Positions 1 through 5,435 of a DNA stretch of 32,282 bases are shown piece after piece. Source of the DNA: a virus. The stretch is taken from IMG/VR virus record IMGVR_UViG_3300027320_000036, positions 1-32,282 of that record. One strand, 5' to 3'. The translations under genes were made by a program, and so were the position numbers. How positions within the stretch are numbered: position 1 is the stretch's first letter; every line of letters begins with the position of its first letter. Under the pieces are notes generated by a model that was not told where the DNA came from, ran no database searches, and saw only the letters and a program-made list of their open reading frames with translations.

Positions 1-2
1 TC

Positions 3-551
3 AAGGTTGATGACAAACCCCTTGTCGAAACTCCATTCTATGTCTTCCTCGGCACAGTCCTCGGACATGACGTCTTCTACAAAGGTGTGATTGATCTCAT
101 TGTCCGTGACGAAGGAGTGGTTAAAATCGTCGATCACAAAACTACCTCGATGATGGGGAGTGGGTATTTTGACGAGTACATTCTCTCCGCACAGATGATT
201 GGTTACTGTTACAGCGTTGGGAAGCTATTAAAACTGGAATGTAACAAGGTTCTAATCAACGCTATTTGCACACGCAAACCCACTAAAACCGGCAAGGGTA
301 TTGAGTTTAATCGTGACACCAAGACCTACACCCCTGATGAGTTGCATGAGTGGGAATTCAACACGTTGAAAGAAGCTGAACTAATCCTACAAGCTAAGTC
401 CGAAGGGTTGTATGTTCAACACAAACGTAACTGTGTAGGAAAATTCGGTAAGTGTTCCTTCTTCGACGTGTGTTCAGTGCCTGCACCATCCCGTGAGTAT
501 GTGCTCCAATCCAATCTTTACAAAGCTAAAGACATAACCCCATTTGAATAA
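3..551 (+). CDS. PD-(D/E)XK nuclease (RecB/Cas4-like), 5' end outside window
   Basis: The reading frame is open to the left edge, so the N-terminus is missing; a GTG at 87 is internal and not a convincing start. The visible part carries the nuclease core: GVIDLIV supplies the motif II Asp and VDHKTT the D-x-K lysine motif, as in RecB-family exonucleases. The C-terminal part has a cysteine cluster (C..KFGKCSFFDVC) resembling the Fe-S-binding cysteines of Cas4/AddB-type nucleases, with a further upstream Cys in NAICTRK as a possible fourth ligand. The family processes DNA ends, and with the Sak4-like ATPase downstream a role in phage recombination/replication is inferred. The gene ends just before the next ATG (553). 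The fold assignment is fairly secure; exact function is not. Confidence 0.8.
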   Translation, partial: KVDDKPLVETPFYVFLGTVLGHDVFYKGVIDLIVRDEGVVKIVDHKTTSMMGSGYFDEYILSAQMIGYCYSVGKLLKLECNKVLINAICTRKPTKTGKGIEFNRDTKTYTPDELHEWEFNTLKEAELILQAKSEGLYVQHKRNCVGKFGKCSFFDVCSVPAPSREYVLQSNLYKAKDITPFE

Positions 552-552
552 C

Positions 553-885
553 ATGAAACCAATAACCAACCCTTTAAATGTTTGGGAGTTAGAATCATTT
601 GATAACACTATGATTCTTCACCGTGTAGCCCCAACAATAACGGGTAAAATCTTAGAAACTTTGCGAGAAGAAAACAAACAACTTAAAGACAAGGTCAACT
701 ATTTCCACCGCACCTTCGAGAAAGATGGTAGTGGTTGTCTCGACAAAATCATAGACCAAGCCAAGCAGTTGCAAAACCTCGAATCACAAAACATAAAACT
801 AAAGTCAGAAAACCGCTCACTAAAGGAGGCTATTCATGCCCTCAAAACGTTATCCAATAATGAAAGAACAACAAGAGAATGTTAA
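553..885 (+). CDS. Small coiled-coil protein, unknown function
   Basis: This encodes 110 residues. I chose the ATG at 553, directly after the upstream stop, rather than a TTG at 544 inside the previous gene. No Shine-Dalgarno (SD) sequence is visible, so translation is probably coupled to the upstream nuclease gene. Residues about 32-95 are rich in Leu, Glu, Lys and Asn with heptad-like spacing (LREENKQLKDKV and later LKSENRSLKEAI), predicting a coiled coil. No enzymatic motif is seen. It sits among small early genes of the DNA module and could be a replication accessory or a host-takeover factor; nothing in the sequence decides this. Its end overlaps the next gene by 50 bases. Confidence 0.7.
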   Translation: MKPITNPLNVWELESFDNTMILHRVAPTITGKILETLREENKQLKDKVNYFHRTFEKDGSGCLDKIIDQAKQLQNLESQNIKLKSENRSLKEAIHALKTLSNNERTTREC

Positions 886-1075
886 TTCCCTAGTTGTAAA
901 AAACCTAGAGGTGATAACCCACCTCGCAAACAACGGAGTATATTATGTTGCTATCGGAAGAAAGAAAATCACCTTGCGTGACGTCGCAATGCAAATCATT
1001 ACCACCGTCTCGTTCGAACGCCCGCAACGTGGGGTTGAACAAACGGATATTAGATGTTACCTTACCAATGATTGA
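836..1075 (+). CDS. Hypothetical protein (79 aa)
   Basis: The ATG at 836 is preceded by a strong AAAGGAGG at 822-829, which fixes the start over the ATG at 860. The product is 79 residues with no motif I recognise. The middle (VKNLEVITHLANNGVYYVAIGRKK) looks like an ordinary small folded protein, whereas the last 20 residues look less convincing. It overlaps the upstream gene by 50 bases, and a short ORF in the +1 frame begins at its end. A +1 frameshift joining the two frames, real or a sequencing error, would give one protein of about 120 residues and cannot be excluded. Confidence 0.6.
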   Translation: MPSKRYPIMKEQQENVNSLVVKNLEVITHLANNGVYYVAIGRKKITLRDVAMQIITTVSFERPQRGVEQTDIRCYLTND

Positions 1076-1208
1076 AGAATACACAATCAATGTGGTGTTA
1101 GGCAAACTCCTAACCTCACAAGGAATAAACCACGTCTCGTTGAAACGTGAAGAAAGACTTATGTTGATAGACCTTCTATCACAAATCAAAACCAAACTAA
1201 CAAACTAA
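1068..1208 (+). CDS. Small hypothetical protein (46 aa)
   Basis: The ATG at 1068 overlaps the upstream stop by eight bases (ATGATTGA), matching the tight overlaps elsewhere in this module, and gives 46 residues starting MIEEYTINVVLGKLL. The same frame stays open back to an ATG at 945, which has its own GGAG at 935-938. However, the extra 41 residues are Ser/Arg/Pro-rich and look like a shadow of the upstream gene, so I prefer the short form. The product has a helical, Leu-rich composition and no motif I recognise. It may alternatively be the 3' part of a frameshifted version of the gene at 836. Confidence 0.5.
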   Translation: MIEEYTINVVLGKLLTSQGINHVSLKREERLMLIDLLSQIKTKLTN

Positions 1209-1229
1209 ACAACCAAAGACCCAACCAAT

Positions 1230-1934
1230 ATGAGAACCAATGAAACCTACAAATCAAACCAATCGTTTGGACTTCTGTTACTCGGACTTCCAAAGAGCGG
1301 TAAAACTAATGTCGCAATGTGCTTCCCTGCACCCTACTTTGCTGACTGCGATAACAATTTGTCATCAGCAGTCCGACGATTTCCAGATAAGAAATTCTGG
1401 TACGACATCATTAACATTGACGATCAAGGTAAAGAAGTACCTAAAGAAAAAAGATGGACTCGTCTTACGGACAACATCAAACTCGCAGTGGCAGACCCAA
1501 ATATCAAAACCATTGTCATCGATTCTCTATCACTCGTTGCTGATTATGCTATTGACCACATTTGTCATGAACAAAAAATCCCAGTCATGCGGATTCAAGA
1601 CTGGGGAAGTTTGAAGAACCTCATGACGAGGTTTGTAACCTACCTCCGATCGACGGGAAAGATGATTATCGTAACTGGGCATGAGAAATACGACAAAGAT
1701 GAAGTGAGTGGTACCATTCTGTACCGTATCAACTTCCCTGGTTCGTTAGCAGATAACATCGGGGCGTTCTTCTCTGACGTGTGGAGATGTGAATGTGAAG
1801 AAAAAGGTGGGAAGTATGTTTACACTGTCCGCACAATGCCCACACCACGTATGGCACTGGGTAACTCTCTCGGACTCCCTGCTACGTTCGAATTCACATG
1901 GGACGAAATCCAAAAGAAACTAGGTGTTGTATGA
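1230..1934 (+). CDS. Sak4-like RecA-fold ATPase (phage recombinase, AAA_24 type)
   Basis: This 234-residue P-loop protein has Walker A GLPKSGKT at residues 19-26 and Walker B TIVIDS ending near Asp98. After these come TGHEKYD around residue 150 and a C-terminal segment of the FPGSLADNIGAFFSDVWR type. That arrangement and length match the Sak4/AAA_24 'phage nucleotide-binding protein' family, short RecA-related ATPases that work with a single-strand binding protein in phage recombination. A candidate SSB-like gene follows at 2743 and a RecB-like nuclease precedes it, giving a plausible recombination set. The ATG at 1230 lacks a clear SD. The gene ends with an ATGA overlap with the next gene. 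The family call is firm; the in vivo role is inferred. Confidence 0.8.
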   Translation: MRTNETYKSNQSFGLLLLGLPKSGKTNVAMCFPAPYFADCDNNLSSAVRRFPDKKFWYDIINIDDQGKEVPKEKRWTRLTDNIKLAVADPNIKTIVIDSLSLVADYAIDHICHEQKIPVMRIQDWGSLKNLMTRFVTYLRSTGKMIIVTGHEKYDKDEVSGTILYRINFPGSLADNIGAFFSDVWRCECEEKGGKYVYTVRTMPTPRMALGNSLGLPATFEFTWDEIQKKLGVV

Positions 1935-2191
1935 ACCACTCCAAACTCTCGTATCAAAAACTAAAAGAACACTCAGACCTCCTCGCAAGGTTTGTGTTGT
2001 CTGACGAACGACTTGTAAAATCCTTCACAAAACACATCAAGAACGTCTCCGGTATGACGGTGCTCACTGAATCAGGTGCACAACACCCCGTGTTCCACGC
2101 TCGTATTATCTTGGGTCACAACCCCATCTTGGGTGAACAACCACAAGTGCAGGTCATGGACACCAACACGTTGAAAGGACTCAACCCATGA
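1931..2191 (+). CDS. Hypothetical protein (86 aa)
   Basis: The ATG at 1931 overlaps the stop of the Sak4-like gene (ATGA) and follows a weak TAGGTG, so I prefer it to an ATG at 1898 that would reach further into the upstream gene. The product is 86 residues with a basic helical N-terminal half (residues 1-40) and a beta-like second half around PVFHARIILGHNPIL. No conserved domain is recognised. Overlaps on both sides (ATGA at 2188 as well) place it firmly inside the recombination/replication operon, where small DNA-binding or accessory proteins are common. Confidence 0.65.
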   Translation: MNHSKLSYQKLKEHSDLLARFVLSDERLVKSFTKHIKNVSGMTVLTESGAQHPVFHARIILGHNPILGEQPQVQVMDTNTLKGLNP

Positions 2192-2424
2192 ACAAAGAAC
2201 TTTACAAACTTGTCATTATGGATGATGGTCAGAATTACGTTTTCAGAATTCTACTTGACCCAACATTTGATCCATCACCCACGGACTTTGAAGTTGCTAT
2301 GAACAACCTCCTCGCTGAGATGAGTAATGACGAATCAAAACCAATCTACCCAAAGACATTAGCGTATAGTGTGAACAAACAATACCTCAGTCGTCTTAAA
2401 ACAATACTGGAAATTTGTTCATGA
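2188..2424 (+). CDS. Hypothetical protein (78 aa)
   Basis: The ATG at 2188 overlaps the upstream stop (ATGA) and has GAAAGGAC about eight bases upstream, so the start is well supported. The 78-residue product is mildly acidic with alternating strand and helix-like segments (YKLVIMDDGQNYVFRILLD, then FEVAMNNLLAEM). I do not recognise a family. It is followed by another ATGA overlap at 2421, so it is one link in a chain of three small coupled genes between the Sak4-like ATPase and the SSB-like protein. Confidence 0.65.
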   Translation: MNKELYKLVIMDDGQNYVFRILLDPTFDPSPTDFEVAMNNLLAEMSNDESKPIYPKTLAYSVNKQYLSRLKTILEICS

Positions 2425-2663
2425 AGAACACCTCCTCCATCGAACCTCTATGGGTTACTAACCGTGGACGGATACTCCGTTATCTGAACCTCGGTGAAGG
2501 TCTAAACACCAATGAGGCAACGCACGTTCTGTCACTCATGCAGGCATGGTTACAATCTAAGGGTTACTTCGCCACTGACAAACTCCTTCGTGAATCAGAA
2601 CCGTATGTTCTATTCCACAAGTTCAAATTCGATACCAATTTTAAACGGAAAGTAACAAAATAA
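2421..2663 (+). CDS. Hypothetical protein (80 aa)
   Basis: I chose the ATG at 2421, which overlaps the upstream stop (ATGA), over a TTG at 2415. The product is 80 residues, basic overall, with a helical middle (TNEATHVLSLMQAWLQSKGYF) and a Lys/Arg-rich C-terminus. No family is recognised. The helical centre and basic tail would be compatible with nucleic-acid binding, but that is only a compositional guess. The end of the gene forms one arm of a 13-bp stem with the following intergenic sequence. Confidence 0.65.
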   Translation: MKNTSSIEPLWVTNRGRILRYLNLGEGLNTNEATHVLSLMQAWLQSKGYFATDKLLRESEPYVLFHKFKFDTNFKRKVTK

Positions 2664-2676
2664 ACTTCCCGTTTAA
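2641..2676 (+). terminator. Hairpin at gene end, possible weak terminator or RNA processing site
   Basis: The arms at 2641-2653 (TTAAACGGAAAGT) and 2664-2676 (ACTTCCCGTTTAA) pair with one mismatch around a 10-base A-rich loop. No U-run follows directly, so intrinsic termination would be weak. It separates the three small coupled genes from the SSB-like gene. Confidence 0.4.
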
Positions 2677-2688
2677 TAGGACAACACC

Positions 2689-2703
2689 ACACTAACGTAG
2701 TGT
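2689..2703 (+). promoter_or_regulatory. Short perfect inverted repeat in leader of SSB-like gene
   Basis: ACACTA at 2689-2694 and TAGTGT at 2698-2703 form a perfect 6-bp stem with a 3-base loop, 40 bases before the ATG at 2743. It could be an operator or mRNA stem. The 79-base gap 2664-2742 is among the largest in the early module, so regulatory content is plausible but unproven. Confidence 0.3.
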
Positions 2704-2742
2704 TAATCCACCAAACAAACAAACCAAGAAAGAAACAAAACT

Positions 2743-3153
2743 ATGATTATCACACAAGTCGACCTCACAACAGTTGAAACAGGTATCCCAGTGCTCAAAG
2801 CAGGGGTGTATAAAGTACGCTTCGCTGACTTCATTGTGAAACCTAACAAAGCTGGTGATGGGGACAACCTCAACATCAAACTCACCATCGAAGAGTCTAC
2901 AACTGATGAAGCTGGTAAACCAGTTGCCATCGGGTTCCCTGTGTTTGACACAGTCGCACTCAAACGGACTGAGAAGTACACACCCGATCGCAAACTCGCA
3001 GAGATCCAAGAGGCTGCACTCGGTGCTAAGAAAGTTGGCTTCGAGACTGAAGACCTCATCGGTAAAGAAGTTGTTATCCAACTCACAATGGAAGAGTCGG
3101 ATCAATACGGTAAACAAAACCGTATCAAACGATACATGGCGTTGAAACACTAA
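2743..3153 (+). CDS. DUF669/SSB-like single-stranded DNA-binding candidate
   Basis: This 136-residue protein has the layout of the phage DUF669/SSB-like families. An N-terminal V.KAGVYKVRFADFIVKPNKAG strand pair is followed by LNIKLTIEE, then a helical central segment with a Lys-rich patch (KLAEIQEAALGAKKVG), and a final GKEVVIQLTMEESDQYGKQNRIKRY strand. This is consistent with an OB-like fold. Phage proteins of this kind coat ssDNA and partner with Sak/Sak4-type recombinases, which fits the neighbour at 1230. The ATG at 2743 has only a poor A-rich leader and no good SD. There is no acidic C-terminal tip like that of bacterial SSB; the chain ends in MALKH. Family assignment is moderate and based on pattern only. 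Confidence 0.6.
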   Translation: MIITQVDLTTVETGIPVLKAGVYKVRFADFIVKPNKAGDGDNLNIKLTIEESTTDEAGKPVAIGFPVFDTVALKRTEKYTPDRKLAEIQEAALGAKKVGFETEDLIGKEVVIQLTMEESDQYGKQNRIKRYMALKH

Positions 3154-3183
3154 GAGATTAGGTACAACCCAAACACTCAACCC

Positions 3184-3208
3184 GGTGGGGAGTCCTATCC
3201 TCCCCACC
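3184..3208 (+). terminator. GC-rich hairpin after SSB-like gene
   Basis: GGTGGGGAG (3184-3192) and CTCCCCACC (3200-3208) form a perfect 9-bp GC-rich stem with a 7-base loop. No U-tract follows, and the SD of the next gene (GGAG at 3212-3215) starts three bases beyond. It could be a pause/partial terminator or an mRNA 3'-stabilising stem for the SSB-like transcript. Confidence 0.5.
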
Positions 3209-3221
3209 ACTGGAGACCACC

Positions 3222-3404
3222 ATGCCCAACTTACCACACGGATTTAACGAAGCACAACATAAGTTCGAAAACACCGACATCGACGACATCGACGACCCAG
3301 ATTTGTTAGATGCGTTCGAGGCTTGCACAGACCTCGAAGAAAAGTTTGAACTTTTAAACAAGGTTAAAGATGAAGCTGAAACTGTTTTACGAAAAACACT
3401 TTGA
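3222..3404 (+). CDS. Small acidic hypothetical protein (60 aa)
   Basis: The ATG at 3222 follows GGAG at 3212-3215. The product is 60 residues and strongly acidic: a 9-base tandem repeat (GACATCGAC at 3276-3284 and 3285-3293) encodes the DIDDIDDPD run, followed by a helical segment of Glu, Leu and Lys. No family is recognised. Small, highly acidic phage proteins are sometimes DNA mimics or inhibitors of host nucleases, but there is no direct evidence for that here. It overlaps the next gene by 35 bases. Confidence 0.55.
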   Translation: MPNLPHGFNEAQHKFENTDIDDIDDPDLLDAFEACTDLEEKFELLNKVKDEAETVLRKTL

Positions 3405-3744
3405 CAACACCTCCTCGGTGTCTGTCCAGGGTCCGAATGATAACTTTATGTTCCTATTCAACTGCAAAAACCCTGCCCTCATACCCTTAGTCAAGAGGTT
3501 CAAAACCACAATAAACAAAGAGATAAACGATTTCATTAAACACAACCATAAAGACAAGGATTTCAAATGCGTAAAATTATCTACCAAACGATCGAAACTA
3601 TTGCAGCCTACTTCCCACTTCTCGTGTGCCTCGCCATCATCACCTCTATTTCCCTCACCCTCTGTACCCCAAAAGAAAAAACAAAAACCAAACCTAAAGT
3701 CCAACCCAAAACACAACAAGAAGTGGCTATATGCTAAATATTGA
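3370..3744 (+). CDS. Hypothetical protein (124 aa) with atypical tail
   Basis: This ORF starts at an ATG at 3370, inside the end of the previous gene, and has no clear SD. The first 65 residues look like a real small protein, with FYEKHFDNTSSVSVQG and a FLFNCKNPALIPLVKRF segment. The remainder is Ser/Pro/Lys-rich low complexity (PSSPLFPSPSVPQKKKQK) and coincides exactly with a well-formed membrane ORF in another frame (3567-3737). So either the tail is a disordered extension read through a nested gene, or only the first part is functional. No family is recognised. Confidence 0.5.
   Translation: MKLKLFYEKHFDNTSSVSVQGPNDNFMFLFNCKNPALIPLVKRFKTTINKEINDFIKHNHKDKDFKCVKLSTKRSKLLQPTSHFSCASPSSPLFPSPSVPQKKKQKPNLKSNPKHNKKWLYAKY
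3567..3737 (+). CDS. Small membrane protein (56 aa) nested in another frame
   Basis: The ATG at 3567 has AAGGA at 3556-3560, a good SD and spacing, and the ORF runs to TAA at 3735-3737, where it overlaps the next gene's ATG (3731) by seven bases. The product has a short N-terminal segment, one clear hydrophobic helix at about residues 12-37 (AAYFPLLVCLAIITSISLTL), then Cys and a Lys/Thr/Pro-rich tail (TPKEKTKTKPKVQPK). Positive charge after the helix would favour a cytoplasmic C-terminus. The sequence before the Cys (SLTLC) is a poor lipobox, so I treat it as a single-pass membrane protein. It lies wholly inside the ORF at 3370-3744 in a different frame. Confidence 0.6.
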   Translation: MRKIIYQTIETIAAYFPLLVCLAIITSISLTLCTPKEKTKTKPKVQPKTQQEVAIC

Positions 3745-4006
3745 ACCTAACATTTTGTTGACCGACTACCGTGTGGTCATGCCCTCGCTACCCCACGTTA
3801 TGTTGAAAGCTTACCCGAGTGAGTGTATCTACATCCACTACCTTAGTAAGAGGTTACTCCCTACCTTCCTCGCTGATTTAAAAACCATCCACGGTTTCAA
3901 CCCGACGCAACTCAAAGCGTTACTATTCTGGCAAGATAACAAACCACCTAAACCCAAACTCCAAGACTTTGCCGAAATGGTAAAGTTAACATTGAAAGGT
4001 TCCTAA
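3731..4006 (+). CDS. Hypothetical protein (91 aa)
   Basis: The ATG at 3731 overlaps the stop of the nested membrane ORF, suggesting coupled translation from it. The 91-residue product is basic and compact, with Tyr and Leu-rich helical stretches (YIHYLSKRLLPTFLADLKTIHGF, then TQLKALLFWQDNK) and a C-terminal helix. I recognise no family. It lies immediately upstream of the ParB-methyltransferase gene, one base apart, and is probably co-translated with it. Confidence 0.65.
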   Translation: MLNIEPNILLTDYRVVMPSLPHVMLKAYPSECIYIHYLSKRLLPTFLADLKTIHGFNPTQLKALLFWQDNKPPKPKLQDFAEMVKLTLKGS

Positions 4007-4007
4007 C

Positions 4008-5435
4008 ATGTCCACCATTCCACTAGCATCTGTCGTACTCAACCCCGATCGTCGGGAGTGTGACGAATCCCATTGCCAATCCCTTGCGGATAGTATCTCC
4101 GAGACCGCCTTAGCCCACCCGATTGTGATAGACGAAAACAACGTTCTCATTGCAGGACGTCATCGTCTCCGTGCGTTGGAAATCCTGGGGATTCTAACCC
4201 TCGAAGAAGGTAAGCACTTCACTCGTCTTTCTACCCTCACCCCGTTACAAAAACGTATCCTTGAACTCGAAGAGAATGTTAAACGCAAACAGTTGTCATG
4301 GCAGGAAAAGACTGTCGCTATTGCTGACTTCCACAACGCAAAAATACGTGAGACAGTACTAAGCCGGACTGGTGAGGAGTGGTTACAAGAATCCAGTGGA
4401 CAGCTTTTGGGTGTTGAACGTTCTAACGTGTCATATGCCTTAACCATGTCGGTGTTTATTAAGAATGGTGACAAAGAAATCTGTGAGGCTAAGCAGTTTA
4501 CTGACGCATTGAAAATCATGATGAAGCGTAGAGAAGAGAACGCAATGGCACGGTTAAGGTCATTAGTCCAACCCTCACAACTTGCTATCCCACGGGAGAA
4601 GTTACAAAGCACCAACCCACTTGAAGTTGGTGCGTTAATCAACCAGTCTAATTTGCAAGATGCTTCAAATGTTCCTGTGAATAATTCACACGAACCTACT
4701 TCCCTCCCATCATTCGAGATGGTGAACGCAGACTGCATGAACTACATGCGGGAGTGTCAACCGTCTGTGTTCGACCACATTGTGTCCGACCCACCTTACG
4801 GTATCGATATGGAAATGTTGGAACAAGAAAACACAGGTATGAAAGACATCGACCGAATCGTGGACACCCATGACGTAGAATCGAACCTTCGTCTGTTCGA
4901 CCTCATGATTCCAGAGATGTATAGGGTTGTCAAATCCAACGGATTTGTAGTGTTGTGGTGTGACGTGATGAACTTCGTACGACTCCACGACCTTATGGTT
5001 AAAGCTGGGTTTAAGGTGTGTCGTTGGCCTCTCACCTGGATCAAGACTCACCGTTGCATGAACCAATCTGCACAATATAACTTCACAAAATCCACCGAGA
5101 TTGCGATCATCGCACGTAAAGGAAACGCAATCCTTACCTCACCACAACCTGTGAATTATATCGTCGCTTCTAACGACCGTAAGGAATTCGATCACCCGTT
5201 TGTCAAACCAGACGCCATTTGGTCATGGATTTACAAAGCAATCACCATACCTGGACAGACTGTATTCGACCCGTTCGCAGGGGTTGGAAGTTCGTGTTGC
5301 TCTGCCATACGTAACTACCTTATCCCCGTCGGGTGTGAACTAGACCCCCGTCACCACGCACGGTTGGTTGAGAACGTAAACAACACCTACATTCAATCCA
5401 AACAAACTTCAAACATTCAATCGGAGTACGTGTGA
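4008..5435 (+). CDS. ParB-domain / DNA N6-adenine methyltransferase fusion
   Basis: This 475-residue protein has two parts. Residues about 1-110 form a ParB/Srx-like N-terminal domain with the AGRHRLRALEIL signature at 49-60; residues about 110-200 look helical like a ParB HTH region. After a linker (about 200-240), residues 240-460 form an AdoMet methyltransferase with DPPYG at 261-265 and FDPFAGVG at 420-427. DPPY preceding the FxGxG motif is the beta-class order, as in CcrM, and DPPY (not SPPY) indicates N6-adenine. No restriction gene is adjacent, so it is probably an orphan enzyme that protects phage DNA or marks it for regulation. AAAGG precedes the ATG; the end overlaps the polymerase GTG. 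The linker contains a 25-bp palindrome repeated elsewhere in the window. Confidence 0.88.
   Translation: MSTIPLASVVLNPDRRECDESHCQSLADSISETALAHPIVIDENNVLIAGRHRLRALEILGILTLEEGKHFTRLSTLTPLQKRILELEENVKRKQLSWQEKTVAIADFHNAKIRETVLSRTGEEWLQESSGQLLGVERSNVSYALTMSVFIKNGDKEICEAKQFTDALKIMMKRREENAMARLRSLVQPSQLAIPREKLQSTNPLEVGALINQSNLQDASNVPVNNSHEPTSLPSFEMVNADCMNYMRECQPSVFDHIVSDPPYGIDMEMLEQENTGMKDIDRIVDTHDVESNLRLFDLMIPEMYRVVKSNGFVVLWCDVMNFVRLHDLMVKAGFKVCRWPLTWIKTHRCMNQSAQYNFTKSTEIAIIARKGNAILTSPQPVNYIVASNDRKEFDHPFVKPDAIWSWIYKAITIPGQTVFDPFAGVGSSCCSAIRNYLIPVGCELDPRHHARLVENVNNTYIQSKQTSNIQSEYV
4671..4695. repeat. Dispersed 25-bp palindromic repeat, copy A
   Basis: This is a near-perfect palindrome: core TGTGAATAATTCACA flanked at one base by GTTC on the left and GAAC on the right, 11 of 12 arm positions complementary. 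It is identical over 25 bases to the reverse complement of 25541-25565 and matches 10110-10134 at 22 of 25. Here it encodes VPVNNSHE in the ParB-methyltransferase linker. Confidence 0.85.

Noticed and set aside
945-1067. Upstream start at 945 for the small gene ending at 1208
   Set aside because: It has a GGAG, but the added residues are Ser/Arg/Pro-rich and would create a 131-base overlap with a better-looking frame. Kept only as an alternative.
2692-3237. 181-codon - strand ORF across the SSB-like gene
   Set aside because: It is rich in Cys/Phe/Trp, with no plausible protein features, and is opposed by a coherent + strand gene with family-like pattern.
3567-3737. The nested early ORF as a lipoprotein spanin
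   Set aside because: The pre-Cys sequence SLTLC is a poor lipobox, the tail is Lys-rich, and it is far from the lysis genes. A simple membrane protein fits better.
4671-4695. The palindrome as a CRP or LexA site
   Set aside because: The TGTGA and TCACA halves are spaced by five bases rather than the six of CRP sites, and the GTTC...GAAC orientation and spacing do not fit known LexA boxes. Two copies are also inside genes.
4160-4738. 192-codon antisense ORF within the ParB-methyltransferase gene
   Set aside because: It lies wholly opposite a well-supported gene, has a Ser/Arg/Cys-rich composition typical of shadow frames and has no SD or motif.
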